From: Chrysemys picta bellii
Lineage: Eukaryota > Chordata > Testudines > Emydidae
Direction of reading: 5' to 3'
Assembly (NCBI RefSeq): GCF_011386835.1
Contig: NC_088800.1
Location: forward strand, 22,682,572 to 22,746,571
Length of the DNA: 64,000 nucleotides
Positions 25,220 to 58,140 of the stretch are shown piece by piece. Positions within the stretch are counted from its first letter, which is position 1. Every line of letters begins with the position of its first letter. The notes under the pieces were generated by a model that had not been told where the DNA came from, ran no database searches, and was given only the letters and a program-made list of their open reading frames with translations. A program made the position numbers and the translations under genes.

Positions 25220-26596
25220 ATGTTTTTTAAGTACATCAGAAGCAGGAAGCCTGCTAAACAACCAGTGGGGCCCCTCGATGATCGAGATAGAAAAGGAGCG
25301 CTTAAAGACGATAAAGTCATTGTGGAGAAACTAAACAAATTCTTTGCTTCAGTCTTCACGGCTGAGGATGTTAGGGAGATTCCCAAACCTGAGCGGGTTT
25401 TTGTAGGTGACAAATCTGAGGAACTGTCACAGATTGAAGTGTCACTAGAGGAGGTTTTGGAATTAATTGATAAACTTTACATTAACATGTCACCGGGACC
25501 AGATGGCATTCACCCAAGAGCTCTGAAAGAACTCAAATGTGAAATTGCAGAACTATTAACTAGGGTTTGTAATCTGTCCTTTAAATCGGCTTCTGTACCC
25601 AACGACTGGAAGATAGCTAATGTAACGCCAATATTTAAAAAGGGCTCTAGAGGTGATCCCGGCAATTACAGACCGGTAAGTCTAACGTCGGTACCGGGCA
25701 AATTAGTCAAAACAATAGTAAAGAATAAAATTGTCAGACACATAGAAGAACATAAATTGTTGGGCAAAAGTCAACATGGTTTCTGTAAAGGGAAATCGTG
25801 TCTTACTAATCTATTTGAGTTCTTTGAAGGGGTCAACAAACATGTGGACAAGGGGGATCCAGTGGACATAGTGTACTTAGATTTCCAGAAAGCCTTTGAC
25901 AAGGTCCCTCACCAAAGGCTCTTACGTAAATTAAGTTGTCATGGGATAAAAGGGAAGGTCCTTTCATGGACTGAGAACTGGTTAAAAGACAGGGAACAAA
26001 GGGTAGGAATTAATGGTAAATTCTCAGAATGGAGAGGGGTAACTAGTGGTGTTCCCCAAGGGTCAGTCCTCGGACCGATCCTATTCAACTTATTCATAAA
26101 TGATCTGGAGAAAGGGGTAAAAAGTGAGGTGGCAAAGTTTGCAGATGATACTAAACTGCTCAAGATAGTTAAGACCAAAGCAGACTGTGAAGAACTTCAA
26201 AAAGATCTCACAAAACTAAATGATTGGGCAACAAAATGGCAAATGAAATTTAATGTGGATAAATATAAAGTGATGCACATTGGAAAAAATAACCCCAACT
26301 ATACATACAATATGATGGGGGCTAATTTAGCTACAATGAATCAGGAAAAAGATCTTAGAGTCATCATGGATAGTTCTCTGAAGATGTCCACGCAGTGTGC
26401 AGAGGCGGTCAAAAAAGCAAACAGGATGTTAGGAATCATTAAAAAGGGGATAGAGAATAAGACGGAGAATATATTATTGCCCTTATATAAATCGATGGTA
26501 TGCCCACATCTTGAATACTGCGTACAGATGTGGTCTCCTCATCTCAAAAAAAATATACTGGCACTAGAAAAGGTTCAGAGAGGGCAACTAAAATGA
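25220..26596 (+). pseudogene. CR1 ORF2 reverse transcriptase region
   Basis: 458 open codons. RT landmarks: SPGPDGIHP near residue 92, NYRPVSLTS near 152, YLDFQKAFDKVPH near 217, GVPQGSVLGP near 278 and the catalytic FADD (residues 307-310, positions 26138-26149). The C-terminal 'thumb' part follows (LEYCVQMWSP near 436). The frame is lost near 26590 and continues in another frame at 26595. Copies template RNA into DNA at the nicked target. Confidence 0.92.
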
Positions 26597-26949
26597 TTAG
26601 GGGTTTGGAGAGGGTCCCATATGAGGAGAGATTAAAGAGGCTAGGACTTTTCAGCTTGGAAAAGAGGAGACTAAGGGCGGATATGATAGAGGTATATAAA
26701 ATTATGAGTGATGTGGAGAAAGTAGATAAGGAAAAGTTATTTACCTATTCCCATAATACAAGAACTAGGGGTCACCAAATGAAATTAATAGGCAGCAGGT
26801 TTAAAACAAATAAAAGGAAGTTCTTCACACAGCGCACAGTCAACTTGTGGAACTCCTTACCTGAGGAGGTTGTGAAGGCTAGGACTATAACAGCGTTTAA
26901 AAGAGAACTAGATAAATTCATGGAGGTTAAGCCCATTAATGGCTATTAG
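26595..26949 (+). pseudogene. CR1 ORF2 C-terminal domain (frameshifted)
   Basis: Continues the CR1 ORF2 protein in a shifted frame from MIRGLERVPYEERLKRL to a stop at 26949. Its conserved CR1 blocks include LFSLEKRRLRADMIEVYKI and FFTQRTVNLWNSLP. The 3' untranslated tail follows to about 27142. Confidence 0.85.
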
Positions 26950-27390
26950 CCACGATGGGTAAGGAATGGTGTCCCTAGACTGTTTGTCAGAGGATGGAGA
27001 TGGATGGCAGGAGAGAGATGACTTGATCATTACCTGTTAGGTTCACTCCCTCTGGGGCACCTGGCATTGGCCACTGTCAGTAGACAGGATACTGGGCTAG
27101 ATGGACCTTTGCTCTGATCCAGTACGGCCGTTCTTATGTTTCTCAATAAATTTTTTGGTGGCCTCAAAGTGCAGCCACCAACTCTTGCTGGTGGCTGTTC
27201 TGACAGTTTTTCCTAAAATACTTAACTTCATGGAAAAGCAATTCAATACAGACATATACATGTCCAAATCATTGTCATTTATTTATGTAGTAGGAAGACA
27301 GTAAGAAATAATGCTGCCCATTCAGCGCACATGAACTTTGCTCCTATTCTTGTGCTCAGAGTGTATTATGGTGCGGTAGCTACATCATCT

Positions 27391-27881
27391 GTAAACAGCA
27401 AGTGTGGCCCCAGGTGGGGAAAGCGGTGACCCATCTCTCTGTCCCTGCCGCTTGTGGACCTTCAGCGAGAGCCCGCCCTGGGGAAGGTGGGTTGAGGACT
27501 CACCAGCCGCCTGCAGAGTCCCTGGCTCCCTGTGCCCCAGCTGGGCAGGAGCCGGGGGAGCTTCCACAGGGAGTGTCCTGACGACCAAACACCTGTACCT
27601 GCTTCCACTGACAAGAGCTGCCTCTGGCCCCACCCGTCTCCAGAGGCGCTGCCTGGTACCCCCTAAGGAGGCTGCGTGGTGCAGGGCACCAATCCTTGCT
27701 GGCAGCACCAGCACAAACACCGAGGCAGCGCATCTCGCTGCCCTTGGTAACGGTTATTCAGGAGCAGCAGCTGGGCACTGCAGGGAGGGACTCACCCCGC
27801 CCCCCCCATCTCTGCCCATGCTTTGGAGACTGTCATGGATGCAAAAAAATCCACTGGTGGCCACATGTGAGAAATGCTGAT
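27391..27881. mobile_element. Candidate hAT-like MITE (about 490 bp)
   Basis: The left end region (AACAGCAAGTGTGGCC, 27395-27413) and right end region (GGTGGCCACATGTGAG, 27858-27873) form an imperfect inverted pair around a GC-rich interior. The overlapping ORFs on both strands are by-products of GC-rich sequence. Boundaries uncertain. Confidence 0.35.
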
Positions 27882-28670
27882 TTAAAGTGTTGTAAAATGT
27901 AGCTAGAGGCTTCTTTCACTATTGATTCACTGTGATGTAAATGAGAGCAAAACTTCCCCCATTGACACCTAGCAAAGTTTATACCTTGTGAAGCAAAATT
28001 TGTATTTTATTTAATATCTGCGCATTTTAAACTGCCCATTTACCTAGAGACAAAGGGAAAAACAAGTGAAGGGCTGTAACTGGTTCTCCGCAAACCCAGC
28101 ATCTGAGCTTGCCTCTGCCCTGGTTTCTCTTGGTTAAGCTGGTATGTCAGCTTACAGGCCAGTGTGTCAAAGCAGCTCCTATGCGTATCAGTATTTCAAT
28201 CCCTTTTCTCAGGGCTGCATTTATTGTTCAAACACACACACAGTTCAGCATCCATCAAATAGGAGAAACCAGGCAGCAGGACCTGGTTTTTCCTAAGACC
28301 GCTACCTCAGAGGGCTTCTGCTGCTGCCTGTTCCCAGCCAACATTTTCACCTAGCTGCTGTGGCAAGCCCTAGCTCCTTTTTCCTAACCCACAAACTCCT
28401 GCAGAAGCCTCTTTGCAGCTCTTATCCGTTAAGTGAGCTGCTTGTTGGCCTTTTATTGCAGTAATCTGGGAGGCAGCTGATCAGTTACAGTTAAAGCCCA
28501 GCCTGTAAGTACTACATGAGGAACAAATATTTAATAATGGCTCTTCAATCTAGCGGAGAATGGTCCTGCAAGATCCAAGTGCTCGAAGTTGAAACTAGAC
28601 AAATTCAGAGCGGAAATAAGGCACACATTTTTAAAGGGAGGAGGGGAAAGAGCAATTAACCCCTAAAACA
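27882..28670. other. Intergenic, possible LTR-like sequence at 28090-28500
   Basis: A CT-rich then A-rich composition hints at an antisense LTR, but no ends or target duplication could be found. Confidence 0.2.
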
Positions 28671-28815
28671 ATTTACCAGTGTGTCTGACAATTTTAAATC
28701 AAGATTGGATGTTTTTCTAAAAGATCTGAGAGATTATTGTGGGGAAGTTCTGTGGCCTGTGTTATACAGGAGGTCAGATTAGATCATCACAGTAATTCCT
28801 TCTGGGGTTGGAATG
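28671..28815 (+). mobile_element. CR1 3'-end fragment
   Basis: Reads TTTAAATCAAGATTGGATGT, then GGAGGTCAGATTAGATCATC and AATTCCTTCTGG, the last 150 bp typical of a CR1 3' region with 5' truncation. Confidence 0.65.
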
Positions 28816-29743
28816 TTTGAATGTATGAAAAGGCCATCCCACCCTGTGACAAGGGCTCATTGAAAATGTTCTGTTTCAGCTTCCATTTTTTCCAGGTCCA
28901 AAGCGTAACATACAAAAGCTCAATGCTCTGCCATTGATTTTATGCTAATATTTTTTTGAAAGTTATTGGAAATACCAAAAATCAATGACTAACAGCAAGT
29001 GTAAGAGCATGAATTGTTAAGGTGGATTGGTTAGGGTGGATAGCAGGAAAAAAATAATTCTTCAGTACATCTCTTTTCTGTCCTTTCCATTAATGCACAT
29101 TTTGGGTGTGTCTCCAATAACAGGTTTTCAAATAGTGCCTAAACTCAGAACCTTGCTTGTGCTGTGATGCCAGAGAAGTTTTCTTACCCCAGAGGACTAT
29201 GGGAGAAACTTGCAGCATAGTTGTTTGCAGTTACTATTGCTCCTGATTTGCCTTGGTCAAGATTTGAAAATCATTTTAGCAGGGGATTAAAAAGCTGTTT
29301 AGTATTCTGACCTGCTGTGATGAACTAGGTAATACTGATATTATTTGTATGAAGATGGTACATGCCTCTCCGTGTTTATAGTGGGTTACTTGCTATGAAG
29401 TTAGATCAAAAGGGATTGTTAAAGCAACCAAACAGGAAAAGTAAAACAATGTCATGGTGAGGAGCATCCCCTCAAACGCTAGTCATTTATACAGCTGTGA
29501 TGGTAAGAAAGAGATCAAAGGCAGCAATAAACTATTGTGGGTCTGAAGGCCTAGAAAAAAGGGGTTGAGAGGGGCTGCCTAGTACTAATTGAGAAGCACA
29601 GAGCTAGGCTTGCTGTAAGCATGCCAGCTGCCTTCCAGGCTAGGGCAGAGATGTGATGAGCTAAGCAACGACAAGCTGACAAGTTAGAGCTGTGTTTAGG
29701 CTTTACTGCACCTTTTTAACCCAATGTTCCTAAAGATGGTGGT
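28816..29743. other. Intergenic, nothing recognised
   Basis: No gene or repeat signature identified. Confidence 0.4.
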
Positions 29744-29751
29744 ATTCCTGT

Positions 29752-29977
29752 CAGGGCCGGCTCCAGGGTTTTTGCCGTCCCAAGCGGCGCAAAAAACCCC
29801 CAAAAAACTAAACCGCGATCGCGATCTGCGGCGGCAACTTGGCGGGAGGTCCTTCGCTCCGAGCGGGAGTGAGGGACCGTCCGCCGAATTGCCCCTGAAT
29901 AGCTGGACGTGCCGCCCCTCTCCGGAGTGGTCGCCCCAAGCACCTGCTTGGCAAGCTGGTGCCTGGAGCCGACCCTG
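29752..29977. mobile_element. hAT MITE with perfect 8-bp TSD (226 bp)
   Basis: Ends CAGGGCCGGCTCCAGG and CCTGGAGCCGACCCTG are inverted. The flanks ATTCCTGT at 29744-29751 and 29978-29985 are identical. GC-rich interior, no transposase. Confidence 0.92.
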
Positions 29978-29985
29978 ATTCCTGT

Positions 29986-32900
29986 TGTCTAATAAATAGC
30001 CTGTTTTGAAGAGACTGTCTAGTGTCACTGCAAACATCTGCTGGTTGCAGACCTCCCAAGATGGTATGTTTCCAACAGGTGCACAAGCTCATTTGGACTT
30101 GCGGAAGGAGTCACAATGAGAAACAGAAGTGCTGACACCAGGGCCTTAGTTACAGACTTCCTCTTGAGCAGAATGGAGGCCCAAGGCCTACCACAAAGAA
30201 GAAGGGGGCACTTGTAGGAAAAGATTGTATACAGGTCAGAGGCAGAGCATGCCCTGCAGATCTGTCATCTGCCAAAAGCTATTCAGAGTTAACATTCTGC
30301 TTTATCCTTAACTCACCCAACAGTTCAATCACAAATATGTTATTGCTGCTGTAAATAACAGGCACTGCTTTATTCTGAAGTGGTAGAACAGGTTTTTCAT
30401 ATTTGCATGATAGAATTATAAGGCTGTCCTATCAGTGTTGAACAACAGGTAGGTAATTCTAAAATAGAAATGTTAGACATCTTAACAGAAATCTCACATT
30501 ACCTATGGGCGTTCCCCTTTAGGTTCAGAAGCGCATATTTGATTCTAAGCATTTTTCAAACCCAATTATTTAACTCTTCAAGTGGTCCTTGTATTGAAAA
30601 TAATTATTGCAGGGAATTTTCTTATTTTGGAGTCCACAGTACTTTCCCTCTCTGATGGTAGCATAGTGCTGCAGGTTCCGGCCATATAGCGCAACCTGGC
30701 TGACCAGTATATATTTTAATACCAGCAGTGTTTTATGTCAAGTGTTTGCTTTCAATTAGAGCACTTTTACCTCTGACACAAAAGTTTGTGTTTAATTCTT
30801 ATGCCAGAACCATGGCTTAACAAAATGCTGATACAGCATTGTCCTTTGGGAAAGGGGTGTTATGATGTTTCCTTTGCCTATTAAAACACAGTTTAGCTCA
30901 GTGAGACGAGTCCTCCCAGGGATCCAATCCTATGCACACTTACTACAGTGGACAGTTCTTACGAATGTTTTTGTTGACATTATTTGAGCTATCTTATTGC
31001 TAAGCACAAAAGGATGGCCATATTTGCCTAATTACTCCCTGCTCTAAGGGCTTAAAGAAAGACACTATTGTAAATTGCTTTGTTATGTATTACTTCTAAC
31101 AGAAGATATTCAAAACCAAATTTGACTTTTAAATTAATGAAAATGTGGCAGAGAAGAGAATAAGCCCATAAATATTCACTCCAAAAATGGAAGTTGCTAT
31201 GTAATTTTAGTATAGGCCAGGCAACATTACGGAATGATTTTATAATCTTCACAAGTGGTAGATGTGCTCACCAATCTACCTGGACAGATTGGCTAATAAA
31301 AATTAGAGAGAGAAGAGACCTATTCTGTCATCTAACTTATCCTGCTGTTGATGCAAAATTGTTCCTTGTATGTGAAGTTCTGTGTATTCCATGATTCAGT
31401 CGTCTTAGAATTTGATCCAGCAGACTTAGAATTTGATTCCTTACCACACCTATGATTGAGAATCTCCATTTTCATTATAAAAAATAAATTTGTTTCCAGC
31501 CCTCAGGTTGTGAAGAAAAGCTGGAAAACATGCATGGAATGTGAACTGATGCTGGACTATCTATCTGCCTGCGCTTGCAGACTGCCTGAACCGGTTCTGA
31601 GTGGTCAACCACCCCCACACATCTTAATGGACTGTTGGCTCTGAAACTGAAAGCATCTGCAGTATATTGTACAGTGAAAATGTGGAGTACAATGCACAAT
31701 TTAAGGAATTTAATACCAAAGTAAAAAACATCTGGATGACTGCTGTTCCCTATATTCAATATAATTATTTTATTTACAATTAAAAAAGGTAAATAGAGTA
31801 AAATATATGAAAAGCAGAATTGGTTTATACCTTTTCAAAAGGTTGAAGGTTTGTGAGAAAAGCATACTAAGCTTCCAGAACAAAAAGTATCTCGGCAGCT
31901 TTGTTCCAAGCGATTTATAAAAGGATTAGTAAGTGTCATGGGGGAATTTCAGCAGAAAATTACATAAATGTTAAATGTCTTAGTAACAAAGCAAGAGAAG
32001 AAAATGGACAGAAAATCTGGGTAAATCTGAAAAGAGCAACCAGCCCATTCTCTGCTGTCTGTTCAAATGTATCTAGTAGACTGGAAAATCCCAGCTTTTT
32101 GGCTGTTATAGTTCATAACTACAACTGGAGCCAAGTAGACAATTTGCAGCAGCACCTGGCCAATTTAACTTCTAAATTTACTCTCTCTCTTCCTCTCCCC
32201 CAGACTTCTTCATTTTGGTGTCATTTATCCTCTTTCCAACAGACAATGTGTCCCTTTTCCCTATTTGGCTTATCATGGCAGGAATCTTCAGGGACTTCAT
32301 TGCTCTTAGGAATCCTTGACCCAAATGATTTCACTGAGTCAGTTGGGTCAAGATACAGGATTCTCCTCTGTTTGGCCCCTGGAGGTGAAGCATTTGATTC
32401 TGCCCCATTTCAGTTTGGGTTTGCAGGACAAGGAATGCTCTATCATGTGGTTTGCTTGAGCTAGGATGCTCCTCCCACCCTGTATCAGTTTAGTCACTGG
32501 TAGGGTAAGTTAAGGACAGTTATGAAAAATGTGGGACAGAGTTTATTGTAGGACTGTGGGGTGGTAACTGCCTGAAAATAAACTTTTATCTGATCCACTT
32601 TTACTTAGTAACTCCTTAGTGGAGATGGATTGTAGAACATGAGATATGAAGAAAGCACAAAGCCTTACTGCGTAGGACCGAGACACCTGCTGTTATAGTG
32701 TGGATCCCCTGCCGCAAAACATGACGCCTTCGGGAATTCCAGAGTATAGTGGAAAATGAACATCTTTCCATCCACCACGACCTTAACAACATTCCTCACC
32801 ACCACTTAGTCACATACACCCTTTTGAATTCAGGCATTTAACCTACAACAATGCAACTTCAACACTGATGAAGCTTGGAAAGCCAAATGGAGTTCACAAG

Positions 32901-33000
32901 AAGTCACAAATAAATACCCTGTGAAAGACCCAATGTAGAAGATCCTTGGCTTCAATCTCCCATGGAGCTCATGGGCAATCCTAAACTGCATGTGCACAAA
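29986..33000. other. Intergenic, no confirmed gene
   Basis: AT-rich. A 187-codon ORF at 31901-32464 has no recognised domain. Positions 31300-31375 faintly resemble an antisense CR1 3' end. Nothing else was recognised. Confidence 0.35.
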
Positions 33001-33185
33001 CATGAGGGGAGGGATAGCTCAGTGGTTTGAGCATTAGCCTGCCAAACCCAGGGTTGTGAGTTCAATCCTTGAGGGGGCCACTTAGGGATCTGGGGCAAAA
33101 TCAGTACTTGGTCCTGCTAGTGAAGGTAGGGGGCTGGACTTGATGACCTTTCAGGGTCCCTTCCAGCTCTATGAGATAGGTATAT
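33001..33185 (+). repeat. Cry-type tRNA-derived SINE
   Basis: A-box TAGCTCAGTGG (33014-33024), B-box GGTTGTGAGTTCAATCC (33051-33067) and a CR1-like tail GGACTTGATGACCTTTCAGG ending TCCAGCTCTATGAGATAGG. It differs from the 7981 copy in its tail, suggesting another subfamily. Confidence 0.85.
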
Positions 33186-33217
33186 CTCCATATATTTATA
33201 AACCATGGCAGAACAGA

Positions 33218-34379
33218 ACATGGATGGGTTCGGTCACAGAGACCCCGTTGGGACTGTGACCTGATGTGCTGAACCTACTTCTGAGTCTGTTTTCCCTGTC
33301 AGCTTGGGACTCCAGAACCCTACCTTGTTGAGTCAGACAGGCAAGCCTGCTGCAACACAGACCCAGGGTCAGAACCATGTCCCAAAAGCTGCAGGCTTTA
33401 ACTGAAAACCATTGAGCAGGTACTCCTGTCTCCAGCACTTAGCTCCCAATGGGATCCAAACCCCAAATAAATCCATTTTACTCTGTATAAAGCTTATACA
33501 GGGTAAACTCATAAATTGTCCACCCTCTATAACACTGATAGAGAGATATGCACAGCTGTTTGCTCCCCTAGGTATTAATCACTTACTCAAGGTTCAATAA
33601 TAAACAAAAGTGATTTTATTAAGAATAAAAAGTAGGATTTAAGTGGTTCCAAATAATAACAGACAGAACAAAGTAAGTCACCAAGTAAAATAAAGCAAAA
33701 ACACACAAGTCTAAGCCTAATTAAGAAACTGAATACAGGTAAATCTCACCCTCAGAGATGTTCCAATAAGTTTCTTTCACAGACTAGACTCCTTCCTAGT
33801 CTGGGCCCAGTCCTTTCCCCTGGTACAGACCTTGTTAGTTCCAGCAGGCATCTTAGGTGAAAAGCAGGGGATTCAACATGACTGGGACCCCCTTTGTTCT
33901 GTTCCACCCCTTTAATAGCTTTGGCACAAGGTGGGAATCCTTTGTCTCTCTCTGGGTTCCCATCCCTCCTTCTAAATGGAAAAGCACCAGGTTAAAGATG
34001 GATTCCAGTTCAGGTGACATGATCCCATGTCCTGTGAGACTTCATTACCCACTCGCTGGCACACACGTATACAGGAAGTCTTACAAGTAAACAGAACCAT
34101 CTACAATCAATTGTCCTGGTTAATGGTGGCCATCAAGATTCCAAACCACCATTAATGGCCCACACTTTGCATAATTATAATAGGACCTCAGACTTACATT
34201 TCATATTCCTAATTTCAGATACAAGAATGATACATTCATACAAATAGGATGAACACACACAGTAGATTATACACTTTGTAATGATACCTTACAAGAGACC
34301 TTTTGCATAAAGCATATTCCAGCTACATCCTATTTACACTTATAAACATATTTCCATAAACATATGGAGTGCATCACAC
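33218..34379 (-). mobile_element. Antisense LTR-like retroelement (solo LTR candidate)
   Basis: Read on the minus strand it begins TGTGATGCACTCC at 34379 and ends near TCCA at 33218, the TG...CA borders of an LTR. On that strand AATAAA occurs at 33615-33620, consistent with an LTR polyadenylation signal. The sequence resembles a common turtle endogenous-retrovirus LTR that I recall, but no internal gag/pol region is adjacent and no target duplication was found. Confidence 0.5.
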
Positions 34380-34867
34380 ATATAACAACTCAATGCCCTA
34401 TTCACAAATATGAAGGAGGCATCACAGCAATACGCTCTGCTACTCCAGACACAATTATCTGGCTTAACCATCTAAATGTAAAATTATAGTTGTGCTACAT
34501 TTACATCAGGCATACAAAGAAGAGAAAAAAAGTGGATGCCTGAGTTCTGGGATGGGAGGTCACTGGGGTGGACGCCCTGACCCCCATATTGCAAGTGAGG
34601 CCAAGCTTGTAGACTGGCAAACCTGAGTCAGTGGTCCCCATGCTGAGTAAATGCCAGATCCTGTCAATGTGAAGCAACTAGGGACCCATGGGGGATGTGA
34701 TGATAGTCCTGGGAAGAGTTGCCCTGTGTGGTAGGTAGACTGGGTCGGCAGGAGGGGTCACTGGACCCTGTGTCATGGGGCTTCTATGGTGGGGCGGATC
34801 ACTGGCTCTTTTCTCTGGGGCTGGGTCCAGTGGGGAGGAGTGGTATTGGGGATTATTAGCTCATCAG

Positions 34868-35400
34868 TCATAGATTCCAAGGCTAGAAGGGACCTTTGTG
34901 CTCATCTAGTTTGACCTCCTGTAGAAGGCCATAGAATTTCCCCCAAATAATTCCTAGAGCATAGATTTTAGAAAAACAGCCTGTCAATTTAAAAATTGAC
35001 AGTGATGGAGACTCCACCTTGACTAAATTGTTCCAATGATTTATGACTCTCCCCACTAAAAATGTATGCCTTAGTTCCAGTCAGGCTTTGTCTAGCTTCA
35101 CCTTCCAACCAGGGGCTCGTGTTATACCTTTCTCTGCTAGACTTAAGTGCCTGTTATTAAATATTTGTTCTCCCTGTAGATCCCTACAGACTGTACTCAA
35201 GTCACCCCTTGCTCGTCTCTCTGTTAGACTCAAGCTATATCGTTTAGCATGCTAAGGCATGTTTTCAAACCCTTTAATCATTCTTGGGTTTGCCTCACCT
35301 CCCTCGCCAATGTATCAGCATTCCGCTTGCCCTGTGGATACCAGACCTGGCCCCAGTATCCCAGCAGCCATCGCACCTGGCCCAACTCAAATACTCCAGT
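34868..35400 (-). mobile_element. CR1 LINE fragment, antisense
   Basis: Begins TCATAGATTCCAAGGCTAG, which on the minus strand is the CR1 3' terminus, and continues with antisense ORF2 tail and 3' region sequence. Typical 5'-truncated copy; the inner boundary is approximate. Confidence 0.75.
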
Positions 35401-35528
35401 TTCCAGAGCTATGGGGGTGTTTGTGAAATCACTGTCCCCCATCCCGGGTGCGTCCTGGTGTTGGGGATCGTGGCTGTTTGTGCTCCAAGGTGCGTGGCCA
35501 GGCCCTGTGCAGGCTGACAGGGCTAAGT

Positions 35529-35734
35529 CAGTAGCTCTCAAACTTCTGTACTGGTGACCCCTTTCACATGTGCAACCCCCTTATCCATTAACAACACTTT
35601 TTTATATATTTCACCCCATTATAAATGCTGGATGCAAAGCAGGGCTTGGGGTGGAGGCTGACAGCTCACGACACCCCATGTAATAACCTCGTGACCCCCC
35701 TGAGGGGTCCCGACCCCCAGTTTGAGAACCCCTG
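35529..35734. mobile_element. hAT MITE just upstream of LEO1 (206 bp)
   Basis: Ends CAGTAGCTCTCAAACTT and AGTTTGAGAACCCCTG are inverted, the widespread hAT 'CAGTGGTTCTCAAACTT' family. The flanking 8-mers GGCTAAGT and GGCAAGAG agree only partly. It ends about 280 bp before the LEO1 start codon. Confidence 0.75.
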
Positions 35735-36013
35735 GGCAAGAGGGACTTGTGGGCCCCTGCCGTGGGAGAGCTCCGTTAATGGGACGCTGCCCCTTTAAGG
35801 CTTCTCCCCTCCCTCACCCCCACCATGCCTGGGTCGGGTCAGCACAGGCGGCCCCACCCCCCTGACCCGGCACGGAACCAGTCGCTCCGCAGCGCGTCAC
35901 TGGCTGGCGCCGCGGCCCTTCCGACTTCCCTGTGGTGCGGGAGCGCCGGAAAGGAGGCGAGCGAGGCCTGCGCTTTGCGGCAGCGTCGTGCGCGTGCCCG
36001 GTGAGCCCGCGCC

Positions 36014-56460
<20,447 letters not shown>

Positions 56461-56840
56461 AATTGGGGAAAGCTGATGACTTTTTATATATATATTGTAC
56501 AGTTCTTTTACAGCAAAGATGTAAGTAAACGTAATGTGGTTATTTTGATAAAGGAAACTTACACTGAGATCTGTAAGTCAGGTGTGAATAAATTTTTCTG
56601 AATGACATTTTAAAGATATTTCAATTTTATGGGTATGTTTATGTGCCCCGAAACTCACTACTGTGTGTGTGTGTGTGTTTTTGTTTGTAAACCTGGTATA
56701 GTACATTTCACTTTTTAGAGTATTGTGGCAACCAACTCCTCTGTCAGTTACATTGTTGATGTTAGCGCTGTGGGGTCCAGGTCCGTGACTTGAGCTTCTA
56801 GGGAGGCACTATGGTAATACAAATAATAAATAAAAATTGA
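56461..56840 (+). other. LEO1: LEO1 3' untranslated region with poly(A) signals
   Basis: AATAAA occurs at 56587-56592, about 130 bp after the stop, and again at 56825-56834. Positions 56765-56834 resemble an ancient repeat tail, so the first signal is the likelier site. Confidence 0.6.
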
Positions 56841-58140
56841 TTTATCTGGAGGAGATTACTGGGTTCAGCCTTCAAGCTGCTTAAATGTTGCTTACAGTTT
56901 GCTTGGTAAGTTTCTGATACTGGTATTTTAACTCTTCAAGCTGTTACTTTGTAATTTAAAAATTGGCAGAATCTGCGAGTGTTACAGTTGAAATCTGGCT
57001 TTTCTAAATAGTCTTTGTTTACAGGACTACGGACAGTAAATAAGTATGCTGGTATATTTTGATGAATTAAATTATTTTTAACTAATTCTAGTAACCTGTT
57101 AAAATATATAATTATAAACAGGATTTATCCCTGAACTTAGGTCTGTAAATTGAAACATTGAGATTTCATGGATTAATGGATATAGCAAAAATCTCTGGCT
57201 GGAGAGCAAAAAGTCTGTTCGTTTGGTATGTTGGAGGAGAGATGTCAGAGGAGCAGTGTCATTTTTAAAGAATTCTTATGTGTTTATACGTAGATAGTGA
57301 GAGGTTAATGTTTTCCACACTTTATGTAACTAAAAATTAGAAGATACAAGAGAAAATATAAGAATTTATATAGAACAAAATAGTTGTTTTGTTCTGTAAG
57401 CTCTCATAGTTTTTGGGGAAACTAGTGATTATTGCTCAGGCCTATTTTTTAGAGAGAACGTTACATCTAGCTAGGAAACAAAGGAGAGAATGAGTGCCTT
57501 GGCTAGAGCAATTAAAGACTTCAGGTTTTAATGATGACCTATAAATACCTTATCCTTTCTCTTTGACTACACAATACCAATTGTGGAGCCATGAAAGAAT
57601 ACAAACATAAAGACCATCTAGAACTTTTCTCGCTTCAGTTTTATAATTGGATACTTCAGAGCAGCTGTCTGATATTCTGTATAGCTGTTTGATGTACAGT
57701 ATGTGATTTTCCTACTGTATGAAATGGTGGTAGATGTTATCTATGTGTGTTGCTCTTTCTTAATTGACTTTTCACGGAATCTGGTAAAGGTTAAATGTGA
57801 TTGGAAGAGAAAACAGAGTGGGGAAAAGGACTTGCTTAAAACCTTTCTTAACCAAAATCTATTAAATAATAAACTTTTCATAGCAGCAGGAAATCTTTTT
57901 GTAACATAAATCCACCTAGTAAAGCAGGCACAGGTTTATAAGAGATTATTAGTGATCTATTTCTTGTTTAGTGAGATCCTGACTTGGTATTAAGTAATAA
58001 AAGGAAGAGGGTACGGTCTAAAGAACATTCTGCTTCCTGAAATTGTCCAGTGTCTTCTAGATACAGACTTTTAAAGATATCTTGTTTCTCTTATCTTAAC
58101 CCTTAACCAGTCTAACACTCTGAAAGTCTTCCCCCACTTT
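56841..58140. other. Intergenic, nothing recognised
   Basis: AT-rich sequence downstream of LEO1 without identifiable gene or repeat. Confidence 0.4.

Larger units (their letters stand above)
22637..27142 (+). mobile_element. Near full-length CR1 LINE, inactivated
   Basis: About 4.5 kb with a 5' untranslated region, ORF1 (zinc-knuckle part, then esterase), ORF2 (endonuclease, reverse transcriptase, C-terminal domain) and a 3' tail ending CAGTACGGCCGTTCTTATG. It is broken by a frameshift in ORF1 (near 23360), a hAT MITE in ORF2 (24397-24521), a frameshift near 25085 and another near 26590. Much of the coding sequence remains readable, so the insertion is moderately young. CR1 is the dominant LINE of turtles, crocodiles and birds. 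Confidence 0.93.

Noticed and set aside
27385..27880. ORFs of 111 and 158 codons on opposite strands
   Set aside because: Fall in a GC-rich candidate MITE; overlap each other antisense and show no recognised protein.
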